A model generated the notes under the pieces. It worked only from the letters and a program-made list of their open reading frames with translations. It made no database searches and was not told the origin of the DNA. From Strongylocentrotus purpuratus (Eukaryota; Echinodermata; Echinoidea; Camarodonta; Strongylocentrotidae): a stretch of 64,000 nucleotides of DNA. Both the position numbers and the translations under genes were made by a program. Below are positions 46,301 through 53,802 of the stretch, in pieces (the first letter of the stretch is position 1; every line of letters starts with the position of its first letter). Where the stretch lies: NCBI RefSeq assembly GCF_000002235.5, contig NW_022145607.1, positions 32,728,660 to 32,792,659 on the forward strand, in the 5' to 3' direction.

Positions 46301-49101
46301 CCCCCTTTTTTTTATTCCTTTATTCCCTTATTCCCTTTGTATTTCTACCAGTAATAATCAATTAATTACTCCTTAATCCGTTAATCCCTTTTCCTTTCCA
46401 AGAGGCCTCTACTTGCTGCTTATATATGATTTAGAAAACGAAAATGTGCACCCTGTAAATCCTGTTGCCCCCCCTCCCTCCTCCCCTAAACACACACACA
46501 CTCATCTATCTTAACCCAATGTATCATAACCTAACGCAATCTGACATATCTTATATGTGTACCTATCACCAACAAATATTTAGCTCTGTATATGATACTA
46601 TGTTCAATATATAATAATAATAATAATAATAAATCCTTATAAAGAGCACTTATCTAACAACTTACTCAAGGCGCTATACAAAACAAAATACACATATACA
46701 AATATTGTAAGTTAATATGCATTTTAAAGAAGTATAAAAGCGACCAGATTGTCAGTAGTAGTGGTAGCATTGGGAGGGTGGTATAATATTACTTTGATAA
46801 TCATTACATTCCATCTACCCCCCCCCCCCCAATTGAACCATTTTTTGCGAAATAAACTATGCACTCAGGGTCACTACAGAGTGATATACATGTACCACCA
46901 GTTTAGAATTCATAACTTTCATATTCTTCATCAGATTTTCCTCAAAGCTTCACTGATCCTTTTCTCTCAATTTCCTGCTTTGATTAAAAACCATCTCTAC
47001 ATCTGGGTGGATGTTACCTTGAACAGATGGGGTGTTTAACAAAACTTGTCTTCAGTGACAAATGACAGTTGTTATAAGCTACTGAAAGCCTTGCTTCTGA
47101 TTGGTTATCAGCAGATTTGTCACTGATATTTGTCATTTGTCATTGAAAAAAGGCTTTGTGAAACAGGTCCCAGGTTGACAAAGTCAAAGACACTCACCTG
47201 CGGAAATCTATGAAGTAGACATGCCTCTGGAAAAGGTAAGGTTTTTGTATTTGGCTTAAAACTGTTACCATCATTTTCTATGAAGGAATAAAAAGAGAAA
47301 CATGAAATCAATTAAGAAGTTCCCACTGGATTATAAGGGTTATTCACCTGTACCTTTGTAAAAAGGGAGAGATATTAACATGTAAAGAAATTGGGAAGTG
47401 AAATACACTCTGCAGTACCTAAATGAGTCTACATCCTCGAAATGATTAGTTACTGCAAAAAGAAAATAATGTGAATGTAACGAACTAGTTTATACACACA
47501 TTTCACTGATCATAATCATAATCTTTACTTTGATCACTGCACTCAGTTGCCCTCCATTTGATCCACCTATACCTTAAAAGGGGGCGTAGCATGACGAGAC
47601 TACGTGTCTTTCCCATGGCCTGACTCAGGGCCAATAGGGTATAATACGACTACGAACTACGCGACCACAGTATTTTACGTGCATGCAACATACATGAAAC
47701 CGAAGCGTGAAGAAAACATCGGTCTGTTCCGCGAATGCTAGCGTGCCTTGACGGCAAATCAAGTCCATTCGTTTACGTGCAGTTGTCCAAAAGAAGTCTT
47801 AGATGGCGTTTACGAGTATTTGCTATGATACACCCCCTTTAATGTACTTGTTTTGTTAATTATCATTCCTCCTCTTATCTCTTGTTACCATTGGCCTCCT
47901 TACTGTTGACATAGAGTACCGAAGCTGTGACGTCATAAAAATCTATTATTAGAATTTCTCGATTTTTTCTTCATATTCCGAAAGAACACCAAAAATAATG
48001 TCCAAATGTCGGAAACCAATTGAATATGTTAAATATTGGCTGAGATATGACCATCTGAATAAATATACTCCCCATAGGAACTCAGTGTTATATGCTCTGG
48101 CTCCTAATGGTTAGGAGCCAGAGCATATAACACTGAGCTCCCATAGGACATATATATTATAGATTTTTGATGACGTCACACTTCTCCACTCTATTCCTCT
48201 TTCATGCTAGTAAATTGATAACAAGATCACTATCTCTGTTCCTGAATCTCTGTTCAGGGTTCACCTCTTTTGTAAAAACTTAACCCTTCATTTGCAATAA
48301 GTGCCAATTGGCACAATCTATAGTGTGCCACACATACGAATCGGTACAAAACAATGGCCACCAACTGACAGAAGGATTGCTTACCGGTATATGCAACACC
48401 AAAGCTCTTCAAGATTACACATTTCCAGTATTGATCAGCACTATGACAACCCTTTTATCCCCTATTTACTTTGGTTTTTAAAATGGAAACAGTAACATAA
48501 TCTTGTTGCCTTTGATATCCAAAAAGAAACAGAATGTGCAATCACAAATAAGTTGCGATTGGTATCAACTCTTTGTAATACAGGGCCCTGGTCTGTATCA
48601 TATAAAGAGACAAGAGAGATAGACTGGAAAGTAGAAACATGAGGGAAAAGAGTCAGAGTGATCAAGAGATTATAAGATAATGAGAGACAGAGAGAGAGAA
48701 ACAGCAACATCATTTTATGAGATAAAGCGAATGAGAAATAGAATGGAAAATAGAAACATTATTAAAAGAGACACCGAGAGAGAGAGAGAGAGAAAGAGCA
48801 AGAGATTCAGATGAGAGACACAGAGAGAAAAATTGCCACATCATTTCATGAGATAAAGAGACAGAGAGAGCAAGAGAATAAGAAAATGATAGACATAGAG
48901 AGAAAGAGCAACATCATTTTATGAGATGAAGGGATAAAGAGGCAGAGAGATAGAATGGAAAATAGAAACGTGAGAAAAGGAGACAGACAGCTCTAGACAC
49001 TGCTGTTCAGAAAAAGAGTGTACGAGTTATTAAAGTGGATTGCTACCCTTCTGGCTTCAAACAGACGATATGAATGAGACAGAGAGAGAGGGGGAGAGGG
49101 G

Positions 49102-49132
<31 letters not shown>

Positions 49133-52100
49133 GGGGGGAGGGAGGGAGGAAGGAAGATAGAGAGAGAGAGAGAGAGAGAGATGACGATGAGAGCAACATA
49201 CACACAGAGAATCAGAGTAGTCTACATACACACAGAGAGATTCAGAGTAGTCGTGTTGCTACTTTCCATTCTATCTCTCCGTCTCTTTATGTCTTTATCG
49301 CATATTATCTAAATATTAGATTCAATATTAGGCTCTTTTGTTAGTTGTTTATTAGGTTAGTTACTTCATTTTTTTATCTTATTTTGTGTTCCTTTTTGTG
49401 TGTTTTATGTTACATATTGTATATCTTGTTTTCTTAAAGGGTTGGCCTCTTACAAAGTTTGTTTCCTTTTTGGCCACTGCCTTCCTCACTTGTTATAATT
49501 CATCTCATGTATTGTCATACATTTGTCTGTTTATACTTGTATTTTTATCTGTTGATCTCTTGAGATGAAATAAATGAAACTGAAACTGAAACAGAGATAA
49601 ATGGAAACACAACAGAAAATTACAAACACAAGAAAAAGAGTCCAGAGAGAAAGATAAAGAGAAATAGAAACTTGGAGAGCATCAGACACATGCACAGAGA
49701 AATTGAAAGATGGAGAGATCATTGGACAGGGAATGAATCTTGAAGAAAGAAATATGTTTTGTTAATGCTATTATTGCTATTATTATTATTGTTATTATTA
49801 TTATTGTTGTATTTTCTTTGTATCCTCAAATGTATTTATATATTGTTTATGTTGTTTGTATATGTTACGTCACTCGCCAGTGGAGGACGAATTTCTGTAT
49901 TTTTTATATCAGACAATACATTATCTTGAATCTTGAATCTTGAATCTTGAATGTGAACAGGATACTCACCTCATACTCTGGAACTAGTTTTGTTGCATTG
50001 TACGTTAAGGAAGACACCAAGTGAAACCGGTTCTTCAGAGCCAACAGTCTCAGAACTGCAATGACCGATCGGCTGCCGCACTTTCCCACTCTGTTGTAAA
50101 AAATTGCATCGCCCGTCTGCATCTGTTTATTGTCAAAAAGGATTTGGGGGAAGATAAAGGAGAAATGAAGTACCCGGTCACTGTACCAGTTCAACTGACC
50201 ATGAATATCGACTGGGATCGTTATCCCATTATCCCATTAGGCCTGTCCTCATCAGCTCGAGTTTGCCAAATAACCTGCTATTTTCAGACTCAGGATATTA
50301 TCCCGAAGCTCGAAATTGTGTTCTCACCAGACCGATACGCTCATCACAAACTAGCTTGGATGGGCGCAAATTAGCCCGCCATTTCCAAAATAGCAGGATA
50401 TTTTGGAAACAAGACCAAGATTTCTCAGGATATTTTTCGACCAAATACCGTGCTAATTGCAACTGCGGGCTGATGAAGACGCAAATTAACTGGTTAATTT
50501 GTGATACTCGACTTCCTACAGGATCCAGTAGGAAATGGAAGTCTGGTCCACAAATATTATCCTATCAAAAAAGCAGGAAAAAACCCAGACAGATTAAAAC
50601 AATTCAGCAAAATTAAACAACTAGGAAAAAATCTCTTAATGACATAAAAAACAATGGAAAAAATAAAAAACACTAGAAAAGTTGCCAATTCTCTCATGAC
50701 CTTTCTTTATCATTCTTTATGACAGTACCAATATCAATTTTTCTACTGATAAGAAAAATTCCCCATTTTTCCTACAACTTATAATTTTGGTGACAACCAT
50801 TCCACATTTTGTGATTTTTGCCCCTAAACTTTTGATTCAGAAAAAAAAGTTCCGCATACTGCCTTCCTTTTTGGTTCATGTTTATATTGCATTAGATGCC
50901 AGGAATTTAAAAAAAAGGAAAATAATATTTTATTTCAAAATCCTTAAATTGACAACACGATGAGAGATTGAAATTAATTTGTTTTTCAATCAAAATTGGC
51001 AATTTGTTTCCAATTTTTCGACACCATCCTCACCCAGGTATATTTTTTCACATACAATTTATTTTAACAAGGTAAACAAATTCTTTTATTGTTTCTAATT
51101 TAAAGAAAAATGGGTCTTCAATTTAGCCCTAAAATAAAATCCCGTCCTGACAAGGTTAGTTAAAGTTATATTAAAGATAAAGATCAGTTCTGGTTCGTTC
51201 GTTCGTGTCTCCTTAGATCAAGATTAAATCTTGATCTTCGGAGTAGTTGCTACAACCGGCCGTGTCAGACACGTTGCCCCGGGGTGCGAGATAGGACTCT
51301 TCTCTGCACTACTGGACAGAGATCCTAATAATTACAGAGCTTGGTCTTGTTGCTCTGTTCGACCAGCAGTTTAAGGATATCGAAATTGTCTTGTTTTAAA
51401 AAAAAACACTATACCATTTTCGTCATTTTCACGTGTAATTCGATGTTTGTGAACATCCCTGAAATTACAAGTTATAAATGCAAAATTTGTTGCTATCATT
51501 CATGCACACTACAAAACTTATTATGAGAGAAATGATATCATCTGGGGGGCGTTTCACAAAACTTGTCATGAGTGACAAATGGCAGGTTTCGTTATATGCT
51601 ACTGAAATCCTTGCTTCTGATTGGTTATCAGCAGATTTGTCACTGATTTTTGTCATTTGTCATTGAAAAAAGGCTTTGTGAAACAGGTCCCAGGATGCAA
51701 GCTCACCTCTGGCTCTTCTAAACCGGTTACCAACGGCAACGTCTTCCATGCTGTTTTATCATATTCGTCCCATTCATGCCAGAAACGTCTCTTTAGTCCC
51801 ATTTCTCTTTTAAGTTGTCCTGCCTTCTCTTCCTCCATTGGCTTTTCATCTGCCTGCAGCTTCTTAGTTCTGGCTTGTGCATTGAGCACTCTTAAATGAT
51901 TCGGGGCGGCATCAACCTGGCCCTCCTCGTCGTCGTCGACATCGTCCTCGGACTCCTGTGGGTCGTCGTCCGAGGATACCCTAACCTCTCCTGCGTTGTC
52001 CCCGGTGAGGTCGCTGGGACGCTCTTTGACCTCATCGTCCGAGAAGTTGCTGGATGACGCGAGGTAGGAGTCTTCACTGCCGTTGCTTGCATGTAGTGTC

Positions 52101-53066
52101 TTGCTTGGTTTGTCTGTAATTTTTAAAAAAATAAGGTTGACTTGTAGTTGCAGTTGATCATATTTTCTGGACTGTAAATGTCCTCCGTGCGGGAGGGTGG
52201 CAAAAGGGCACTCAATAAAAACACTAATGGCATAGCAATCATGTCAAGCCTCCCATGTCCTTGAACAGTGCAGAGGTTTGAAAATGTGTAGTTTGTTGCA
52301 AAATTTATCACAACTGATGTATTCACCTGCAGCTCAGTTACCCAGTTATTACCAAAATGAATATTATATTTTTGAGGGGAAATTTCTTGTTCCAAATTTG
52401 TGTTTCATAAACATGATAAATATCTGTCTCAGAGGAAAGGCTAGAACAAGGATCAAGTCTGAAAATAATCTTGAAACACAGTGAAAATCAGAACAAGAAC
52501 AAGAAAATAATAACAGAAAGAAGAAAAGAATGGTACAAAGATTAATCAATAATATGTATCATTTTAATGGTGGGGTTGTACTCCTTTTCGACCCCCCCCC
52601 CCCCCATCAACAGATACATATCTACTTCATGGATAAACCATTCTCTTGAACAGTGCCAACAATTACAAAATCTAATAAATGAGATCTGATCGCCATTGCA
52701 CTGCAGATGAACTGAGGGGTGAATTCGCGTGGGATGTACAACACATTACCGTTTCTTAAACTGTTAAAAGGAAGTGAAAAGACTGAGCATATAGCGACGT
52801 TTTCTCTTTAACAAATTATTTTTACAGAAAATAATGATGAAAATGATGTGACGATCTTCCTTACCATTACTGGGCCTTTGTCCTTTCTTTGATCGCAGTT
52901 CAAACTTTAAAACTTTCTGCTGAATATTCAAGACTCCATCATTGTGAATTATCGGACCATGGCGATCGTCTGTTGTTCTATCATTGTACAGTGCGACCAA
53001 TAGAAAGACGAGCGCAAGTGCAAACAGAAGAAGCAAAGTATACACAGTCGGTCTTCTGCGAAACAT
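25195..53066 (-). CDS. UST: UST: uronyl 2-O-sulfotransferase (whole spliced gene)
   Basis: Eight exons, listed separately, join in one frame of 466 residues, the same exon number as recalled for human UST. Residues 1-7 are basic, 8-27 a hydrophobic signal anchor (type II Golgi protein), and 68-203 an acidic stem. The catalytic domain has the 5'-phosphosulfate site NRVGKCGS (213-220), the RHVYF His (273, equivalent to the catalytic His of heparan sulfate 2-O-sulfotransferase), and the 3'-phosphate site [13 protein letters not shown] with R294 and S302 spaced as in the family. [13 protein letters not shown] and [11 protein letters not shown] follow. Known role of the family: transfers sulfate from PAPS to C2 of iduronic/glucuronic acid in dermatan/chondroitin sulfate. 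UST is preferred over HS2ST because of [12 protein letters not shown] and the C-terminal PSPEVARIM. The acidic C tail of the vertebrate protein is absent. Confidence 0.93.
25449..27338. repeat. 55-bp minisatellite filling UST intron 7
   Basis: About 34 copies of CATCCTTCAAACTGTTTTGA, TTGCCTAAAGACCTTAAGCA and GTCTTTCACATTCTG. Most units contain an AAAGACC-TTAAGC-GGTCTTT inverted repeat. Variant units recur at about 220, 275 and 330 bp, showing higher-order structure. The array takes up nearly the whole intron and abuts the exon 7 donor. Confidence 0.95.
27347..27504 (-). CDS. UST: UST exon 7
   Basis: Acceptor TTTCAG, donor GTAAGG, phase 2 to 1. Encodes [40 protein letters not shown] and [13 protein letters not shown] minisatellite begins within about 10 nt of the donor. 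Confidence 0.95.
27943..28040 (-). CDS. UST: UST exon 6: Cys-containing segment
   Basis: Acceptor TTGCAG, donor GTCAGT, phase 0 to 2. Encodes [20 protein letters not shown] then [13 protein letters not shown], with the four Cys expected to form disulfides. The intron before it is about 17 kb, swollen by nested transposons. Confidence 0.94.
28090..28505 (-). repeat. Inverted partner of 9320-9715
   Basis: Carries AACTAGTACAATTTAGTC, GCATTGATCCGCATTACAGT and GTTGGCAGGTCTG in reverse order relative to the intron 5 copy in PPIL4. Confidence 0.7.
28950..29022 (+). mobile_element. 5' half of a tRNA-derived SINE, split by an insertion
   Basis: TGATGGCTTAGTTG (A box), CCTAACCGGGAGGTCCC and AAGTTCGAAAAAC (B box), then GTCCATGTGTAA. 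The 3' half continues at 36,640. Compare the unsplit relative at 42,952. Confidence 0.75.
29040..29815. repeat. Left arm: 71-bp repeats of CTGCGGCAG words
   Basis: About ten units of 71 bp with TGCCACAGGAACAGTCTGCG, GCAGATCTGCGGCAGGATGA and CAGACTTGCCGCATACTAGT. Frames across it are repeat translations. Confidence 0.92.
30117..30440. repeat. CCAATTGG-word array with CCCAAGACG end
   Basis: Starts CCCAAGACGAAAATCCAATT, then many CAATTGGTTTCAATTGG-type words. The matching opposite end is at 54,560-54,581. It is followed by ATCTCATGCATATTCATTAT, an inner domain shared with 53,858-53,922. Confidence 0.85.
31000..31349 (+). repeat. TU-like left arm
   Basis: About 22 repeats of TTGCTCCGCCGACAA/T, with two CTCCGCAAAACGCGA variants. 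It ends CTCCGGTGACA, mirrored at 34,992. Confidence 0.9.
31370..32668 (+). mobile_element. 1.3-kb dispersed repeat with AGGTGGGCTG / CAGCCCACCT ends
   Basis: An inverted copy lies at 56,402-57,644. The terminal AAGGTGGTCTGTACGATATA and CAGCCCACCT segment is tandemly duplicated at the right end. Frames inside are short and unlike known proteins. Confidence 0.8.
32672..34348 (+). repeat. Direct duplication inside the TU-like element
   Basis: 32,672-32,990 and 33,990-34,348 are near-identical (ACAAAAATAACATTAGTAAC; AGGAAGAAGGAGGGGAAGAG; CGAATAGCACTAGCTCA). Between them are an imperfect 27-bp hairpin (33,070-33,135) and the segment repeated inverted at 41,985-42,365. Confidence 0.85.
34992..35395 (-). 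repeat. TU-like right arm
   Basis: Inverse of the left arm (GTCGGCGGAGCAATT words), somewhat longer. Degenerate copies extend inward to about 34,800. Confidence 0.9.
36250..36627. repeat. Right arm of CTGCGGCAG words
   Basis: Words GTCTGCGGCAG, GTCTGCAGCAG and AGAGTATGCGGCAAG alternate with CAGACTCTTCATCATACTGA. The DNA just inside it (35,857-36,240) matches the inner domain of the CAATTGG element at 53,925-54,255. Confidence 0.85.
36640..36735 (+). mobile_element. 3' half of the split SINE
   Basis: AAGTGCCCTGGCATTAATTC, ATTCCCTCGGAGAGGAATCA and AGCTGTCAGTCCCTAG match the 3' bodies at 20,050 and 43,921. Confidence 0.75.
36869..40182. mobile_element. 3.3-kb foldback element with CGAGCTCG arms
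   Basis: Left end TACCCCTATACAAATTTAAG, right end CTGAAATTTGTATAGGGGTA then GGCCTA. Flanked by an 8-bp direct repeat GTTATTAT (36,861-36,868; 40,183-40,190). The arms are CGAGCTCGTGG-type words (to about 37,545) and CGACGAGCTCGTCGACGAAC-type words (39,925-40,150). The interior has three GGTGGACACCA words and no recognisable protein. Confidence 0.82.
40645..41040. mobile_element. Palindromic element with CTTCATCA-CTCGAG ends
   Basis: Ends CGTCTTCATCATCTCGAGAT and ATCTCGAGCTAGTGAAGACA, with inner words AATAGC-GGATATTTT. A second copy is at 50,232-50,490. Confidence 0.65.
41430..41525. repeat. G/C-run fragment of the window-start repeat
   Basis: A G run, then TTTGTGAGAAAATATTTAGC, as at 2140-2165, then a C run. 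Confidence 0.55.
41985..42560 (-). repeat. Inverted partial copy of the TU-like interior
   Basis: GGGTATTTGGTACTGGAGGA, TCTCTTATTCATTCTAGTTG and CTGACTGTTTTCAAGACAAG match 33,215-33,625 in reverse. TGAATTTGAACCCAGGCTAT matches 32,920 in reverse. It suggests relatives of that element elsewhere in the locus. Confidence 0.7.
42560..42632. repeat. CT microsatellite
   Basis: (CT)n with interruptions. Confidence 0.9.
42952..43090 (+). mobile_element. tRNA-derived SINE head
   Basis: ATGGCTCAGTGGAAGAG (A box) and AGGTTTGCAACC (B box), then CATGTGCTCATGCCCTTTGG. It shows the uninterrupted junction that is split at 29,022/36,640. Confidence 0.65.
43100..43370. repeat. CT-rich low-complexity tract
   Basis: Imperfect CTCT/TTTC sequence. 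The long Leu/Ser frame here is an artefact. Confidence 0.9.
43921..43995 (+). mobile_element. SINE 3' body fragment
   Basis: ATTAATCCTCATTACAAAGT and CCCTCAGAGAGGATTTAAAG, as at 20,060 and 36,655. Confidence 0.6.
44345..44405 (-). pseudogene. UST: Decayed relic of UST exon 5 (copy 2)
   Basis: On the - strand ACTATATTCCAAGCACTCTG and GAGCTGGCAAGAG resemble exon 5's CACTACTATTTCCAGCGCTT and TGGAGATGGTAAGAG. Two single-base insertions shift the frame. By-eye alignment. Confidence 0.5.
44410..44785. mobile_element. Foldback element with TTGGTCTAAT-word arms, copy 2
   Basis: Left words ATTTGGTCTAATAACC, right words ATTATTAGACCATATGG. Same family as 13,240-13,570. Confidence 0.65.
44845..44905 (-). 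pseudogene. UST: Decayed relic of UST exon 5 (copy 1)
   Basis: On the - strand ATATCCTATTCCTATTTCTA then GTGCATTGGAGATGGCAAGA parallels the exon 5 end and keeps a terminal TGTCAG. In the exon frame a TAG replaces a Gln codon. Confidence 0.5.
44946..45253. mobile_element. GTTTCACAAA-type MITE, about 300 bp, near UST exon 5
   Basis: GGGGTGTTTCACAAAGAGTC at the left, AAGATCTTTGTGAAACACCC at the right. Inner pair AAGTTGGACTTCAA / GTCCAACTTAGAG. It ends 49 nt past the exon 5 donor. Confidence 0.8.
45303..45435 (-). CDS. UST: UST exon 5: 3'-phosphate-binding motif
   Basis: Acceptor TTACAG, donor GTAGGT, phase 2 to 0. Encodes [31 protein letters not shown] and [14 protein letters not shown]. An internal GTAAGA at 45,343 looks like a donor, but using it breaks the frame. 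Read-through restores phase. Confidence 0.93.
45505..45675. mobile_element. MITE with TAGTCAAACCTG ends
   Basis: TATAGTCAAACCTGCTTTAG and GACAGGTTTGACTGTATA form the ends. CTGTCTACAAAGACCAC is repeated inside. It lies 70 nt before the exon 5 acceptor. Confidence 0.75.
46021..46165. mobile_element. Retroposon tail fragment
   Basis: (CATA)n, TATTGAGCGCCTTTACATGA and CTCAAGACGCTTTACATTTC, then an A tract. Related to 46,600-46,690. Confidence 0.5.
46600..46695 (-). mobile_element. Retroposon tail fragment
   Basis: (ATA)n, then AAGAGCACTTATCTAACAAC and CTCAAGGCGCTATACAAA, the reverse-orientation L2/SINE-like 3' end. Confidence 0.5.
47027..47173. mobile_element. Palindromic MITE, 24 nt past the UST exon 4 donor
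   Basis: GGGGTGTTTAACAAAACTTG to GGCTTTGTGAAACAGGTCCC. Inner CTTGCTTCTGATTGGTTATC is shared with 51,600 and inverted at 7240. Confidence 0.85.
47198..47277 (-). CDS. UST: UST exon 4: catalytic His segment
   Basis: Acceptor TTCATAG, donor GTGAGT, phase 0 to 2. Encodes [20 protein letters not shown] then [14 protein letters not shown] is the key family match. A MITE lies 24 nt past the donor. Confidence 0.9.
48080..48139. other. Perfect 27-bp hairpin between 9-bp direct repeats
   Basis: CTCAGTGTTATATGCTCTGG CTCCTAA and its exact inverse, loop TGG. CCCATAGGA occurs directly on both sides (48,071-48,079 and 48,140-48,148). It sits in UST intron 3 inside a larger imperfect palindrome with GTGACGTCATAAAAATCTAT / ATAGATTTTTGATGACGTCA. 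Not microRNA-like: the stem is perfect and the loop is 3 nt. Confidence 0.9.
48600..49215. repeat. GA-rich tract and GA microsatellite
   Basis: Repeated AGAGAGA with ATAGAATGGAAAATAGAAAC words. The purest part is at 49,080-49,180. Confidence 0.85.
49335..49595 (+). mobile_element. Retroposon 3' end, (GAAACT)n tail
   Basis: GTTGGCCTCTTACAAAGTTT, then GATCTCTTGAGATGAAATAA and ATGAAACTGAAACTGAAAC. Inverted relative at 15,705-15,945. Confidence 0.7.
49780..49955 (+). mobile_element. Retroposon 3' end with TCTTGAA tail
   Basis: Ends TATATCAGACAATACATTAT and then CTTGAATCTTGAATCTTGAA, a microsatellite-type LINE tail. Confidence 0.6.
49970..50122 (-). CDS. UST: UST exon 3: 5'-phosphosulfate-binding motif
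   Basis: Acceptor AAACAG, donor GTGAGT, phase 0 to 0. Encodes [20 protein letters not shown] and onward to [11 protein letters not shown]. It has a potential N-glycosylation site at N245. Confidence 0.95.
50232..50490. mobile_element. Palindromic element, copy 2 of the 40,645 family
   Basis: ATTAGGCCTGTCCTCATCAG and CTCGAGTTTGCCAAATAACC to GGGCTGATGAAGACGCAAAT. The frames across it are repeat translations. Confidence 0.65.
51542..51694. mobile_element. Palindromic MITE, 12 nt past the UST exon 2 donor
   Basis: CTGGGGGGCGTTTCACAAAA to TTTGTGAAACAGGTCCCAGG. Same family and orientation as 47,027-47,173. Confidence 0.85.
51707..52113 (-). CDS. UST: UST exon 2: long acidic stem
   Basis: Acceptor TTACAG, donor GTGAGC, phase 1 to 0. 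Encodes a Ser/Asp/Glu-rich stem (for example [20 protein letters not shown]), then a basic/charged segment and [21 protein letters not shown] palindromic MITE lies 12 nt past the donor. Confidence 0.88.
52865..53066 (-). CDS. UST: UST exon 1: cytoplasmic tail, signal anchor
   Basis: Starts [20 protein letters not shown]; the hydrophobic stretch then ends in a charged stem. Donor GTAAGG after the first base of an Asp codon. The start is the first Met before the anchor. The N terminus is divergent, as is usual for Golgi sulfotransferases. Confidence 0.85.
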
Positions 53067-53400
53067 TTCGCGCTAGTTTCTACCTCCCATTTATGGCAAA
53101 CTTCCACAGAGATAGCTCACTGTCCTCGTATGCAGTACATCACAGATGTAAACTAATTAAAATCCAGTGTCCGGGTAAATTACTCATATCTAGAATGTGG
53201 TTGTCTGGATTCTACCACTCAGCAAATTTCAGCAAGAGGCACTGTATAACTGTGTTCACGGTCAAACTTTCCTCATCCACGTATATACGCAGAACGAGCG
53301 CGCGTTTGAGCCTCTGCACTCGGCGGAGGTGCGAAATATGATACCACCACCATCCATAATACCACGAAGCCAGTTCAAGAGGGTCATATCATGCACCCCC
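53067..53400 (-). promoter_or_regulatory. UST: Presumed UST 5' UTR/promoter region
   Basis: Unique-looking sequence directly upstream of the UST start, ending at a C run near 53,395. No TATA box or other element is convincing. The call is by position only. Confidence 0.3.
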
Positions 53401-53509
53401 CCCCCCCCCCCCACAACAAAAGTTTTGTATTTCGTATAATGGGCTATATTGGGGCCCCAATTCTTAAAATAGGCCTTAGATTCTAGAAATGAAGCACAAA
53501 ATTATGCGC

Positions 53510-53765
53510 TCCAGGCGCGGATCCAGGATTTTCCAATAGGGGGGGCCGGAAATTTGAAAATTGCGCAGACCGTTTTTTTCAAGGTCATTTTAGAAGCACC
53601 ATACCGGTACAATTTTTGACATTTTTATCTCTGGGGGCGGGGGGGGTTATAGCCTCTTGCCCGAAAAAGTAATTTTCTGGTTTCACAATTCGGCTAGTGA
53701 GCGAAGCGAGCGAGCAACAATTTGAGCGTATGTACTTTGTGAAAGTGTTATTTATCACCAAAATA
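53510..53765. repeat. GGCGCGGATCCAGGATTTT-type transposon end
   Basis: CAGGCGCGGATCCAGGATTT and a G run, then GAGCGAAGCGAGCGAGCAA. Similar ends occur near 690 and 62,940. Confidence 0.55.
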
Positions 53766-53802
53766 AACGAGAAAAGATATTAAAACACTCATATTCGGGC
53801 AG

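Noticed and set aside
47400..47445. Candidate extra UST exon with good acceptor and donor
   Set aside because: In the required phase it begins with a stop codon. Exon 4 at 47,198-47,277 supplies the expected PYLFQRHV segment.
48080..48139. MicroRNA precursor
   Set aside because: Perfect stem, three-base loop and flanking direct repeats fit an inserted palindrome better.
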